A DNA stretch of 64,000 nt from an uncultured Bacilli bacterium (GTDB lineage: Bacteria > Bacillota_I > Bacilli_A > RF39 > UBA660). Positions 27,453 to 36,738 of this stretch are shown in pieces. The stretch lies in NCBI GenBank assembly GCA_934095825.1, contig CAKOKQ010000008.1, positions 16,927-80,926 on the forward strand, given 5' to 3'. A program made the position numbers and the translations under genes. Under the pieces are notes generated by a model. It saw nothing but the letters and a program-made list of their open reading frames with translations. It was not told where the DNA came from and did no database searches. The stretch's first letter is position 1. The number at the start of each line of letters is the position of its first letter.

Positions 27453-29924
27453 ATGGATAATAGAGAATCAAAAAATGTAGTTAATGTAATGAAAGATTCC
27501 TTCATTAACTATGCAATGGATGTAATTATTGCTCGTGCATTGCCAGATTTGAGAGATGGTTTAAAACCAGTACATCGTCGTATTTTATACACAATGTACG
27601 AAGATGGTTTAACTCCTGATAAAGCATTCCGTAAGAGTGCAACAACAGTAGGAGCTGTTTTAGGTAAGTACCATCCACATGGCGATACCTCTGTTTATGA
27701 TGCCATGGTAAGAATGGCTCAAGACTTTAGTTACCGTCATCCGTTAGTAGATGGTCATGGTAACTTTGGTTCCGTTGATGGATATGGTGCTGCTGCTTAT
27801 CGTTATACAGAGGCTAGGTTATCAAAAATTTCTTTAGAATTATTAAGAGATATCAACAAGAATACAGTAGATTTTGTTCCTAACTTTGATCAGACGAAAA
27901 AAGAGCCAGTTGTAATTCCTAGTAGATTTCCAAATATTTTAGTAAATGGGACAATGGGAATTGCCGTAGGTATGGCAACAAATATTCCTCCTCATAATTT
28001 AGGAGAAGTAATTGATGGCTGTGTTGCTTATATTGATGATAACGATATTACTGTTGAAGGATTAATGAAGTATATCAAAGGTCCAGATTTTCCAACTGGT
28101 GCTTCTATTTTAGGAAATAGAGGTATTAAACAGGCTTATGAAACTGGCCGTGGAACCATTACTATTAGAGCTCATGCTGAAATTATTGAACATAACGGTA
28201 AACAACAAATAGTGTTTACAGATATTCCTTATCAAGTAACTAAGATGGAACTTCAAAAGAGAATTGCAGAATTAGTAAGAGATAAGGTACTTGAAGGAAT
28301 TACTGATTTACATGATGAGTCAACATTAACCGAAATTAAGTTAGTTGTACATTTAAAAAAGGAAGCAAATGCTAATGTAGTATTGAATAATTTATATAAG
28401 CATACCTCTTTACAAACTACTTATGGTATTATTTTCTTAATGTTAGACCAAGGTTTACCAAAAACTTTAAATTTAAAAGAAATTATTAGTAAATATATTG
28501 ATTATCAAAGAGAAGTTATTTATAGAAGAACTAAATATGATTTAGAAAAAGCTGAAAAGCGTGTTCACATTTTAGAAGGTTATAAGATAGCTTTAGATAA
28601 TTTAGATGCAGTAATTAACATAATAAGGAATGCAAAAGATGATGATACTGCTAAACATGAATTAATGACTAGATTTAATTTAGATGATGTTCAAGCTGAA
28701 TCTATATTAGAATTAAAGTTAAGAAGATTAACTGGTTTAGAACGCAGCAAGATTGAAGAAGAGTTAAACGATTTATTAAAATTAATTGATGAATTAAAAG
28801 GTATTTTAGCAAGTGATGCGAAGATTTATGACATTATTAAACAAGAATTATTAGAAATTAAAGCTAAATATGCTGATGAGCGTCGTACAGAAATAGATAT
28901 GACAGCCATTGATTATATTGATGATGAGGCGTTAATTCCGGAAGAAAATATAGTTGTAGCTTTAACTAATAAAGGCTATATTAAGAGAACTACCAGTGAT
29001 ACATTTAAATCACAAAATCGTGGTGGTGTTGGTGTTAAGGGTATGACTACTAATGAGGAAGATTTTGTAGAGCATTTAGTAGACTTATCAACGCATGATT
29101 ATTTATTATTCTTTACTAATAAAGGTAAAGTATATAGATTAAAAGGATATGAAATCCCACAATTTGGTCGTCAGTCAAAAGGATTACCAATAATTAATTT
29201 ATTACAAATTGAAAAAGATGAGCGTATTAGTAGTGTAGTTAAGATTTCTGCAACTGATGATAAAAAATACTTGCTATTCGTAACAAAATATGGTATAATT
29301 AAAAAGACAAGTTTAACTCAATTTGAAAACATACGCCAAAATGGTAAAATTGCTATAACTTTAAAGGAAAATGATGAGTTAATTGCTGTTAAAAAGACTA
29401 GCGGGGAAGACATGGTTTTGATTGGTTCAAGCGAAGGTCGCATGGTTAAATTTACCGAAGATGAAATCAGAGATATGGGACGCACTGCTAGTGGTGTTAA
29501 AGGTATAGATTTAGAAAACGATGCTATTGTAGTAGGTGCTGAAGTGGTAAGCGATGATGACAATATACTACTTGTAACAGAAAATGGTTATGGTAAGCAA
29601 ACTAAGGTTGCTGACTTTAGACAAACTCGCAGAGGATCTAAAGGAGTTAAGGCGTTAAATATAACTGATAAGAACGGTAAAATTGCTGACTTTAAAGTTA
29701 TAGGTGATGCTAATGATGTAATAATTGTAACTGATTCTGGAATGATAATGAGAATGCCAATTAGTCAAATTAGCGTTTTAGGAAGAATTACTCAAGGCGT
29801 TCGATTAATTAATTTGAAAGATGGTCAAAAAGTATCAACAATTACTTTAATTAAATCTGAAGAACAGTTAGATGAAGATAGTACATCTATTGAAGCTAAT
29901 ATAGAAACAGCATCTGATAATTAA
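27453..29924 (+). CDS. gyrA: DNA gyrase subunit A
   Basis: DNA-cleaving subunit, 823 residues. Catalytic Tyr in [12 protein letters not shown]; quinolone-determining region [10 protein letters not shown] with the usual Ser replaced by Thr; C-terminal beta-pinwheel with a GyrA-box-like QTRRGSKG, which separates it from ParC. GGAGGTG ribosome-binding site 11 bases after gyrB. The six-site parS array begins just after the stop. Confidence 0.95.
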   Translation: MDNRESKNVVNVMKDSFINYAMDVIIARALPDLRDGLKPVHRRILYTMYEDGLTPDKAFRKSATTVGAVLGKYHPHGDTSVYDAMVRMAQDFSYRHPLVDGHGNFGSVDGYGAAAYRYTEARLSKISLELLRDINKNTVDFVPNFDQTKKEPVVIPSRFPNILVNGTMGIAVGMATNIPPHNLGEVIDGCVAYIDDNDITVEGLMKYIKGPDFPTGASILGNRGIKQAYETGRGTITIRAHAEIIEHNGKQQIVFTDIPYQVTKMELQKRIAELVRDKVLEGITDLHDESTLTEIKLVVHLKKEANANVVLNNLYKHTSLQTTYGIIFLMLDQGLPKTLNLKEIISKYIDYQREVIYRRTKYDLEKAEKRVHILEGYKIALDNLDAVINIIRNAKDDDTAKHELMTRFNLDDVQAESILELKLRRLTGLERSKIEEELNDLLKLIDELKGILASDAKIYDIIKQELLEIKAKYADERRTEIDMTAIDYIDDEALIPEENIVVALTNKGYIKRTTSDTFKSQNRGGVGVKGMTTNEEDFVEHLVDLSTHDYLLFFTNKGKVYRLKGYEIPQFGRQSKGLPIINLLQIEKDERISSVVKISATDDKKYLLFVTKYGIIKKTSLTQFENIRQNGKIAITLKENDELIAVKKTSGEDMVLIGSSEGRMVKFTEDEIRDMGRTASGVKGIDLENDAIVVGAEVVSDDDNILLVTENGYGKQTKVADFRQTRRGSKGVKALNITDKNGKIADFKVIGDANDVIIVTDSGMIMRMPISQISVLGRITQGVRLINLKDGQKVSTITLIKSEEQLDEDSTSIEANIETASDN

Positions 29925-29939
29925 CATGATTTATTTATA

Positions 29940-30429
29940 TGTTTCACGTGAAACATATAAATAATCATATATAAATTACAAATTTAAACAATGTTTCACG
30001 TGAAACATTGATTGTTAATAAATACTTATAATTGTTTTATTTAAATCAAAAGCAAATTCAAATATTATTTAATATAAGTAAGCTAAATTTATATGTTTCA
30101 CGTGAAACATATAAAAAATGTTGATATTTATAAGATAATAAATAAGACTTACTTAATATTTTAGTAAATTTTTACTTGCTTTTTTATAAAAAAATTCAAT
30201 GTTTCACGTGAAACATTGTTATTAACATATCTAGTGAAAAAGTATGATGTGTTGTATATTCGGTTTCTAAATTATTTTGTAAAGAATTTAACTTATATTT
30301 AATTCACATATATAATAAATTTTTATTTACTTTATCAATTTGTTTTTTAATGTTTCACGTGAAACATTAAAAAATGTTTATATAATAATTTGAAATTGAA
30401 TAAATTTTTACAATGTTTCACGTGAAACA
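29940..30429. repeat. parS: Array of six perfect parS sites
   Basis: Six exact copies of the ParB/Spo0J target TGTTTCACGTGAAACA start at 29940, 29992, 30094, 30200, 30351 and 30414, all between gyrA and the SRP RNA gene. Flanks extend several copies to perfect palindromes of 28-32 bp. Start-to-start spacings are 52, 102, 106, 151 and 63 bp, mostly near whole helical turns. This is a compact centromere 9-9.5 kb from oriC. No parAB pair is in the window. Confidence 0.95.
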
Positions 30430-30502
30430 TTGTAAAAAAGTTATAAACATATTTTTGTACAGAACAAAAACAGACTTATTAATGAATAAAGCAAAATTTT
30501 TA

Positions 30503-30531
30503 TTGTATCTTTTAGTAATTTATGATAATAT
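30503..30531 (+). promoter_or_regulatory. Promoter of the SRP RNA
   Basis: TTGTAT (30503-30508), 17-base spacer, TAATAT (30526-30531), placing the start near 30537. Confidence 0.6.
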
Positions 30532-30535
30532 TAAG

Positions 30536-30615
30536 AGGTGCAATAAGTACATAGGAACCTGGTCAGGGTAGGAATACAGCAGCCATAACTATCAATGCTT
30601 ATGTGCACTTTTTTT
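30536..30615 (+). ncRNA. ffs: Signal recognition particle RNA, small (4.5S-like) form
   Basis: Single hairpin of about 75 nt. The Ffh-binding domain is visible as GGAACCTGGTCAGG, a GGAA-type turn and ACAGCAGCC; the ends pair through GTGCA/TGCAC and ATAAG/CTTAT, and a T run ends the transcript. The Alu domain found in the ~270-nt RNA of Bacillus is absent. Upstream of tadA-dnaX, a common Firmicutes location. Confidence 0.93.
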
Positions 30616-30629
30616 ATGGAGTTTAATAT

Positions 30630-31046
30630 ATGGAACAATACTTTGAATTACTATATAAATTGGCTTTAAAGGCCTATAAAAACGGCGATATTCCGGTATC
30701 TGCAGTTTTGATTAAAAACGGTAAAATCGTTGCTACAGGCTATAATAACAGGCATAGAAAAGGATATGTTTTAGGTCATGCAGAAATAAATGCTATTATC
30801 CAGGCTGAAAAGAAGATTAAGGACTTTCGATTAGATGGATATACCTTAATTACCACATTAAAACCATGTAAAATGTGTCAGGCGGTAATTGAGGCTTCGA
30901 GAATTTCTAAAGTATACTATATTCTGGATGGTAAAGAAGACAAGAGTTATCCACAAGTAAATTATGAAAAGCTAGATAAAATAGACGAAAAATTTATTAA
31001 TAGTTATTCAAAGTTATTTAATGATTTCTTTCAAAATATAAGATAA
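30630..31046 (+). CDS. tadA: tRNA-specific adenosine deaminase
   Basis: Zinc deaminase converting A34 to inosine in tRNA-Arg(ACG). 138 residues with the deaminase motifs GHAEINAI (catalytic Glu) and KPCKMCQAV (zinc Cys). Located between SRP RNA and dnaX as in B. subtilis. A perfect DnaA box at 30947 lies in the 3' part. Confidence 0.92.
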   Translation: MEQYFELLYKLALKAYKNGDIPVSAVLIKNGKIVATGYNNRHRKGYVLGHAEINAIIQAEKKIKDFRLDGYTLITTLKPCKMCQAVIEASRISKVYYILDGKEDKSYPQVNYEKLDKIDEKFINSYSKLFNDFFQNIR

Positions 31047-31086
31047 TTAAAATTAATTATGGTATAATAAGGAACAAGGAGTTTTT

Positions 31087-32727
31087 ATGGATTATCAAGT
31101 ATTATACAGAAAATATAGACCTCATGATTTTGATTCATTAGTAGGTCAAGAATATACTAAAAAATTATTAAAAAATAGCGTTATAAATAATAAGTTTGCT
31201 CATGCCTATATTTTTACTGGGCCAAGGGGAACAGGTAAGACAAGTAGTGCCAAAATTTTTGCAAAAGCTATAAATTGTTTACATTCAGTTGACGGAAATC
31301 CTTGTAATAAGTGTCAAAATTGTGTAAACTTTGAGAGCAGCCCAGATATTATTGAGTTAGATGCTGCTTCTAATAATGGCGTAGATGACATAAGAGAAAT
31401 AATTAATAATGTACGATTGGCCCCAAGTAGTATGAAAATTAAAGTCTATATTATAGATGAATTTCATATGTTATCCACAAGTGCTTTTAATGCGTTATTA
31501 CTTACTTTGGAAGAACCACCCAAAGATGTTGTATTTATTTTAGCAACAACTGATATTCAAAGTGTCCCTATTACGGTTTTATCAAGATGTCAGAGATTTG
31601 ATTTTAAACCAATTTCAATGCAAGATATTGAAAATAGATTAAAATATGTATGCACTGAAGAAAAATTAAAGGTAACTGATGATGCTATTAAAGAAATAGC
31701 GATGATGTCTAATGGTGGTTTAAGAGATGCTTTAAGTATTTTAGATCAAGTGGCAGGTAATGGTGAAGAAATTGATGTTCAAGATGTAATTGCTAATTTT
31801 GGCGGTATATCTAATAAAAAAATTAATCAATTATTGAATTACTATGAGAATAATAATATTAGTGAATTAATTGATTATATAAACGAAATAAAAAATGATG
31901 GTATTGATATAAAAGTATTAATTGATAAGATAATTACAAGAATTAAAAGTATATTAATTGATATTAAATTAGATAAATATAATGGTAAGCTATATTTTGA
32001 CAATTTATATAATTTGGTATTTGAATTAAATAAGTTATTAACTGGTGAACGAAATGGTGCCAATTATTATGATTTATTAGAAATTGTCTTTTTAAAGTAT
32101 ATAAATTATTTCCCGGGAAATAATTTTGTGGATAAAAAAGCTATAAAGTTAACTGATAGTAAAAAAGAAATGCCTGCTATTAAGGATGCAGAAGAAAAGT
32201 CTGTAATTTCGGCTCCTGTAATAGAGCAAGCAATTATTTCCCAAAAAAATCAAGTTCAAGAAAAAAATAAAGATATTGATTTTGATATTGATATAAGAAT
32301 AAATAATACTTTTGTTAACGCTAAAAAAGATTATTTGAATAATATAAAGAGTAAATGGAATGATTTTGTTATTTATGAAAGTAATTCAAATAAAGCGATG
32401 ATTTCTTATTTAGCAGATACTAATATTGTAGCGGCTTCCGATAAATATGTTATCTTAACAAATAATTTAGATATTACTAATGATTTAATTAATCAAAATA
32501 TTAAAACATTAGAAAAAGATTTTAATTTATTTTTCAATGGTAATTACTATTTAGTTGCTATTTCACCAAAAAAATGGGAACAAGAGAGAAATAAATATAT
32601 AAATAATATCAAAAATGGTTATAAATATGAGATAATAGATAATGATATAATTATTAAAGAAGATAAAAGTGAGTTAGAGAAAATAGCCAATGAAATCTTT
32701 GGAAATAATTATAAAAAAGTAGAATAA
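31087..32727 (+). CDS. dnaX: DNA polymerase III subunits gamma/tau
   Basis: Clamp-loader ATPase, 546 residues. Walker A GPRGTGKTSSAK, zinc Cys cluster CNKCQNC, IIDEFHMLSTSAFNALL, arginine-finger SRCQRFDF. After domain III (about 1-340) comes a poorly conserved tau-type tail. The Noc-type palindrome sits at this boundary and encodes NYFPGNN. A DnaA box at 31471 lies within the conserved MLST codons. I did not identify a programmed frameshift for gamma. Confidence 0.95.
   Translation: MDYQVLYRKYRPHDFDSLVGQEYTKKLLKNSVINNKFAHAYIFTGPRGTGKTSSAKIFAKAINCLHSVDGNPCNKCQNCVNFESSPDIIELDAASNNGVDDIREIINNVRLAPSSMKIKVYIIDEFHMLSTSAFNALLLTLEEPPKDVVFILATTDIQSVPITVLSRCQRFDFKPISMQDIENRLKYVCTEEKLKVTDDAIKEIAMMSNGGLRDALSILDQVAGNGEEIDVQDVIANFGGISNKKINQLLNYYENNNISELIDYINEIKNDGIDIKVLIDKIITRIKSILIDIKLDKYNGKLYFDNLYNLVFELNKLLTGERNGANYYDLLEIVFLKYINYFPGNNFVDKKAIKLTDSKKEMPAIKDAEEKSVISAPVIEQAIISQKNQVQEKNKDIDFDIDIRINNTFVNAKKDYLNNIKSKWNDFVIYESNSNKAMISYLADTNIVAASDKYVILTNNLDITNDLINQNIKTLEKDFNLFFNGNYYLVAISPKKWEQERNKYINNIKNGYKYEIIDNDIIIKEDKSELEKIANEIFGNNYKKVE
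32103..32135. promoter_or_regulatory. Noc-type palindrome plus DnaA box inside dnaX
   Basis: A perfect 24-bp palindrome (32103-32126) containing ATTTCCCGGGAAAT (32108-32121), the B. subtilis Noc-binding sequence, is followed immediately by the DnaA box TGTGGATAA (32127-32135). It is translated as NYFPGNNFVDKK. Confidence 0.85.
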
Positions 32728-32740
32728 GGAGATTTTTATT

Positions 32741-33034
32741 ATGAATATGCAAAATTTAATGGCTCAAGCCCAAAGAATGCAAAGAGATATTATGAAGAAG
32801 AAAGAAGAAGTTGAGAAGAAAACTTTTATTGGTTCTAGTGAATTAGTTACAGTAACTGTGAATGGTAAAAAAGAATTACAAAAAGTTGAATTCTCTTCTA
32901 ATGTTGCTGCCGATGATTTAGATATTTTACAAGATATGATAGTCATTGCAACAAATAAAGCTATGGAACAAGTAGATGCTGCTATGGAAAGTGCAATGGG
33001 ACAATATGGCAGTATGTTTAACGGTTTATTCTAA
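32741..33034 (+). CDS. ybaB: Nucleoid-associated protein YbaB/EbfC
   Basis: Small dimeric DNA-binding protein, 97 residues, Met/Gln-rich N-terminal helix (MQNLMAQAQRMQ), core VTVNGKKELQKVEFSS. AAGGAG ribosome-binding site; its stop overlaps the recR start by one base. The order dnaX-ybaB-recR is conserved across bacteria. Confidence 0.94.
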   Translation: MNMQNLMAQAQRMQRDIMKKKEEVEKKTFIGSSELVTVTVNGKKELQKVEFSSNVAADDLDILQDMIVIATNKAMEQVDAAMESAMGQYGSMFNGLF

Positions 33035-33636
33035 TGATATATCCAAAAGTCTTAATGGATTTAATTGAGTATTTTAAGAAGCTACCTGGTGTTGGTGAAA
33101 AAAGTGCGGAGCGTATGGCTTTAGCACTTTTAGACATTAACACGGATGATGTTAATGCTTTTGCTGATGCTATGTGTAATGCAAAATTGAAATTACACCC
33201 TTGTCCTGTTTGCGGTTGTCTTACAGAATTAGAAGTATGTCCAATTTGTTCAAGTGAAGCTCGCGATAATAATTTGATTTGTGTTTTAGAAGATTATAAA
33301 GGAGTATTTGCTTTTGAAAAAACAGGAAAGTTTAATGGAAAATATCATGTATTAAATGGATTGATTTCGCCAATTGATGACATTGGTCCTGAAGACATAA
33401 ATATCTTTGGATTAATTGAACGAATTAAAGATATGCCAGCAGTGGAATTGATTATAGCATTGAAACCATCTATTGAAGGAGAGACAACTACCCTTTATTT
33501 GAAGAAGGTATTAGAGAAGTATCCCAATGTTAAAATATCACGCTTGTCTTATGGAATTCCAATGGGCGTTGATATTGATTATTTAGATGAATTAACATTA
33601 TTAAATGCTTTAAGTGAAAGAAAAAATATTACATAA
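33034..33636 (+). CDS. recR: Recombination protein RecR
   Basis: Ring-forming partner of RecO and RecF. 200 residues: N-terminal HhH (LPGVGEKSAERMAL), C4 zinc finger CPVCGCLTELEVCPIC, Toprim domain with LEDYKGVFAFEKTGKF, C-terminal SRLSYGIPMGVDIDYLD. Confidence 0.95.
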   Translation: MIYPKVLMDLIEYFKKLPGVGEKSAERMALALLDINTDDVNAFADAMCNAKLKLHPCPVCGCLTELEVCPICSSEARDNNLICVLEDYKGVFAFEKTGKFNGKYHVLNGLISPIDDIGPEDINIFGLIERIKDMPAVELIIALKPSIEGETTTLYLKKVLEKYPNVKISRLSYGIPMGVDIDYLDELTLLNALSERKNIT

Positions 33637-33674
33637 AGTATAAATTTCAATCATATATTGAATTGGTGATTTGA

Positions 33675-33860
33675 ATGCGTAATTTTATTAAAATATTAAA
33701 AAAAATAATTTTTTCTTTTTTATTATTATTTGGATTAAATACTATGTTAAAATATGTAGGTATAATTATTCCTATTAACTTTATTAATTTATTAGTAACT
33801 TATTTTTTAGGAGCTTTTGGAATTATATCTTTAATAATAATAAAATTTTTTGTAATATAG
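33675..33860 (+). CDS. bofA: BofA-like pro-sigma-K processing inhibitor
   Basis: 61-residue membrane peptide, two hydrophobic segments, ending NLLVTYFLGAFGIISLIIIKFF, which fits the family C-terminus (N-x-x-T-x-x-x-L-G-x-x-G). In B. subtilis bofA lies just downstream of recR and delays sigma-K activation by inhibiting SpoIVFB. The assignment rests on position, size and this motif, so the family is likely and the role inferred. Confidence 0.7.
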   Translation: MRNFIKILKKIIFSFLLLFGLNTMLKYVGIIIPINFINLLVTYFLGAFGIISLIIIKFFVI

Positions 33861-33877
33861 TAGTATGGAGATGAAGT

Positions 33878-34696
33878 ATGAGTAGTTTAAAAATGATACA
33901 AGGTTTAATTAATAAATATGAGATTGGAAGACTATCTCACGCTTTTTTAGTTGAGACAAATAACATTGAATTATGTTTAGAAGACCTCAAGAAGTTTGTT
34001 AAGTATATTAATTGTTCAGAAAAATATAGTGATAATTGTACTAAATGTAATTTATGTAAATTAATAGATCTAAAAAATTTACCTAGTTTAACAATTATTG
34101 AACCTGATGGAATGAGTATTAAGAAAAATCAGTTAGAAGAATTACAAGATAAATATAGTATGAAACCGGTTTACTCAAAATATAATACTTATATTATTTT
34201 AAATGCCGAATTAATGAATGCTTCTTCTGCCAATAGTATTTTAAAATTTTTAGAAGAGCCAACTGATCATATTATTGGTTTTTTAGTAACTAATAATAAA
34301 GAAAAAATGTTAGATACAATTATTAGTAGATGTCAGAATATTAAATTTATATATGATGAGAAAAGTAAAAGTGATGAAAAAATTAAATTAATGGCAACTG
34401 AGTACTTGAATCAAATTGAAAATGATAACTCTTTCTTAATAAATAAAACATTGATTTTAAATGTCATAACTACTAGACAAGAAGTTAATAATTTATTTTT
34501 GGAAATTTTACATCAATTAATGGAAAAAATTAAAACAAATTATTTCCCGGGAAATAATTTTGTGGATAAAAAAATAAAAAAATATAATGAAGAGATAGAA
34601 ATAGTTCGAAAAGTATTAGTTATGATAAAACAGAATGTTAATTTAGAATTAATATTAGATTATTTTGTGATAGAGATGAGGAAATTAGATGAATGA
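33878..34696 (+). CDS. holB: DNA polymerase III delta-prime subunit
   Basis: Clamp-loader subunit, 272 residues: HAFLVETNN, a Cys cluster (NCTKCNLC), SANSILKFLEEP and SRCQNIKF. There is no intact Walker A, as expected. The second Noc-type palindrome with its DnaA box lies in the variable C-terminal part and encodes NYFPGNNFVDKK, identical to the DnaX segment. Overlaps ricT by eight bases. Confidence 0.93.
   Translation: MSSLKMIQGLINKYEIGRLSHAFLVETNNIELCLEDLKKFVKYINCSEKYSDNCTKCNLCKLIDLKNLPSLTIIEPDGMSIKKNQLEELQDKYSMKPVYSKYNTYIILNAELMNASSANSILKFLEEPTDHIIGFLVTNNKEKMLDTIISRCQNIKFIYDEKSKSDEKIKLMATEYLNQIENDNSFLINKTLILNVITTRQEVNNLFLEILHQLMEKIKTNYFPGNNFVDKKIKKYNEEIEIVRKVLVMIKQNVNLELILDYFVIEMRKLDE
34537..34569. 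promoter_or_regulatory. Noc-type palindrome plus DnaA box inside holB
   Basis: Perfect 24-bp palindrome at 34537-34560 (core ATTTCCCGGGAAAT 34542-34555) followed directly by DnaA box TGTGGATAA at 34561-34569; in layout and reading frame the same as the dnaX copy. Confidence 0.85.
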
Positions 34697-35477
34697 AATT
34701 TATAAAGTTTTAATTGAAGATAAAAAAAGTATTAATGCCTTGTCTAATTCTGGGAAATATTTAGCTGGTGATAATGTCGTTATTAAAACTAGTCGTGGTG
34801 AACAATATGGAAAAATTGATGGAGTGGTACTAGATAAAAATAATGAAATAAATGATATATATATAATAAGGAAAGCAAATAAGAAAGATTATAATAATTA
34901 TTTAAAAAATTTGCGTTTAAGTGAGGATATGTTAAAGTTTGCTAGAGCCGAAGCAACTAAGTTAAAATTAAATATGAATCTTATAAGTGCAGATGTAACA
35001 TTGGATAATAAGCATTTGTTATATCAATTTGTTGCTGATGAAAGAGTTGATTTCCGTGAGTTAGCTAAGTCTATTGCTGGAAAATATAAATTAAGAGTCG
35101 AACTAAGACAAATTGGGGCTCGTGATAAAGCTAAACTAATTGAGGGTATTGGTCCTTGTGGTCGCCCTTTATGTTGTACAAGTTTTTTAGATAAACTTGA
35201 TTCAATAAGTATGAATATGGCTAAGAATCAAGGCTTGGCTTTGAATCCTTCTAAGATAAATGGAGCTTGTGGTAGATTGATGTGTTGTTTAACTTATGAA
35301 AATGATAATTATGCAGAATGTAGAAAACAATTACCAGAAATTGGAAAAATAGTTGAAACCGAATTTGGCACTGGTAAAGTTATTAGTGAGGATGTATTAA
35401 ATTTAAAATATACAGTTAATATTAATAATGAGTTAAAAGAAATTAAGGTAGTTAATGATGGAAATAGAAAAGAATGA
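34689..35477 (+). CDS. ricT: RicT/YaaT, PSP1-domain protein
   Basis: Subunit of the RicAFT (Y-) complex that carries Fe-S clusters and aids RNase Y-dependent mRNA maturation, competence and sporulation in B. subtilis. 262 residues with the Cys-rich PSP1 region GPCGRPLCCTSFL and NGACGRLMCCLTYE. The order holB-ricT-trmN6 is conserved in Firmicutes. The partners RicA and RicF are not in the window. Confidence 0.93.
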   Translation: MNEIYKVLIEDKKSINALSNSGKYLAGDNVVIKTSRGEQYGKIDGVVLDKNNEINDIYIIRKANKKDYNNYLKNLRLSEDMLKFARAEATKLKLNMNLISADVTLDNKHLLYQFVADERVDFRELAKSIAGKYKLRVELRQIGARDKAKLIEGIGPCGRPLCCTSFLDKLDSISMNMAKNQGLALNPSKINGACGRLMCCLTYENDNYAECRKQLPEIGKIVETEFGTGKVISEDVLNLKYTVNINNELKEIKVVNDGNRKE

Positions 35478-36171
35478 TTTATATGATTATGGTATGAAAA
35501 TATATCAAGCTAAAAATTTATTTAAGTTTTCTATAGATAGTATTCTTTTAGCGGAATTTGTAGATATAAGATGGAATAGTAATTTAATAGTAGATTTTTG
35601 TACTGGTAATGCTGCCGTTCCTTTAATTTTGTCTACTAAGTATAAAAGTCAAATAATTGGTTTTGAAATTCAAAAGCAAGTTTCTACACTTGCTTACAAT
35701 TCTGTTTTATTGAATAATTTAGAAAAGCAGATTAAAATAATTAATGATAATTTAAGTACAGCTTTAGAGTATATCTTACCAGAGACAGTAGATGCTATTA
35801 CATGTAATCCGCCATACTTTAAAATAAATGAAGGTTCGTATTTAAATGATGATGAAGGTAAAAGATTAGCGCGTCATGAAATTGCTACTAATTTAGAACA
35901 AATTGTTATGACTGCGAAATATTTATTGAAAAATCGTGCACCTTTATATTTGGTACATAGACCAGAAAGATTAATTGAAATAATAAATGTTTTAAATAAA
36001 TATAAATTTAGTATCAAAAAAATTCAACTAGTTTATTCTAGTTTTGATAAACCAGCTGTTATGGTTTTAATCAAAGCAACAAAAAATGGCGCCGACGGAG
36101 TAATAATTAATCCGCCACTTAATATTTCTAATAGAAGTACATATAAAAATATATTTAGCAAGGAGCAGTAA
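35455..36171 (+). CDS. trmN6: tRNA1(Val) (adenine37-N6)-methyltransferase
   Basis: SAM-dependent N6-adenine methyltransferase, 238 residues; motif I region FCTGNAAVPLILS and catalytic NPPYF. YabB/YfiC-type. Starts inside the last codons of ricT (23-base overlap) with AAGG upstream. A second ATG follows the first directly. Confidence 0.85.
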   Translation: MMEIEKNDLYDYGMKIYQAKNLFKFSIDSILLAEFVDIRWNSNLIVDFCTGNAAVPLILSTKYKSQIIGFEIQKQVSTLAYNSVLLNNLEKQIKIINDNLSTALEYILPETVDAITCNPPYFKINEGSYLNDDEGKRLARHEIATNLEQIVMTAKYLLKNRAPLYLVHRPERLIEIINVLNKYKFSIKKIQLVYSSFDKPAVMVLIKATKNGADGVIINPPLNISNRSTYKNIFSKEQ

Positions 36172-36173
36172 AA

Positions 36174-36725
36174 ATGAAATTAATTGTTGGATTAGGTAAT
36201 CCAGGTAAAGAATATGAAAATACAAGACACAATATTGGTTTTATGGTTTTAAATTATTTCCCGGGAAATAATTTGTGGAAAGAAAAATTCAATGGCATGT
36301 ACTGTCAACAAAATGTAAAGGGTGAAAAAGTTATTTTTTTAAAACCGCTTACATATATGAACCTTTCTGGTGATTGTGTAATTAAGTATGTAAAATATTT
36401 TGATATTGATATAGATGACATTTTAATAATTCAAGATGATTTAGATTTACCATATATGCAGTATCGTTTAAAGTATGATAGTTCCGCTGGTGGGCATAAT
36501 GGAATTAAGTCAATAATTAATAATTTAGGTACCCAAAAAATTCCAAGATTAAAAATTGGAATTGCTCATGATCGTAGTATAGATACAAAAGATTATGTTC
36601 TTGGTCATTTTAATAAAGATGATTTAAAATTGTTTGAAGAAAAAACACAAGTATTTAATAATATTATAGAAGATTTTATTTCCCAAGATATTAATTATTG
36701 CATGGCAAATTATAATAGAAAATAG
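36174..36725 (+). CDS. pth: Peptidyl-tRNA hydrolase
   Basis: Recycles peptidyl-tRNA that has dropped off ribosomes. 183 residues with the active-site set: VGLGNPGKEYENTRHNIGF (Asn10, His20), PLTYMNLSG (Asn68), QDDLDLP (Asp93). The variable stretch after the first helix, normally a run of Lys and Leu, is replaced by NYFPGNN, encoded by the third Noc-type palindrome. Also known as spoVC in Bacillus. Confidence 0.94.
   Translation: MKLIVGLGNPGKEYENTRHNIGFMVLNYFPGNNLWKEKFNGMYCQQNVKGEKVIFLKPLTYMNLSGDCVIKYVKYFDIDIDDILIIQDDLDLPYMQYRLKYDSSAGGHNGIKSIINNLGTQKIPRLKIGIAHDRSIDTKDYVLGHFNKDDLKLFEEKTQVFNNIIEDFISQDINYCMANYNRK
36251..36274. promoter_or_regulatory. Noc-type palindrome inside pth
   Basis: Perfect 24-bp palindrome with core ATTTCCCGGGAAAT (36256-36269). 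The following bases read TGTGGAAAG, a decayed form of the DnaA box attached to the dnaX and holB copies. Confidence 0.82.
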
Positions 36726-36738
36726 ATAGGTAATTGTT

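Noticed and set aside
25514..29924. Topoisomerase IV (parE/parC) instead of gyrase
   Set aside because: Location after recF and a GyrA-box-like motif in the C-terminal domain favour gyrase.
29940..30429. parS array as a CRISPR array
   Set aside because: The repeats are 16-bp palindromes with irregular gaps of 36-135 bp and no cas genes.
35455..35477. ricT/trmN6 overlap as a frameshift or fusion
   Set aside because: Both proteins are complete and the downstream gene has its own AAGG site; this is an ordinary coupled overlap.
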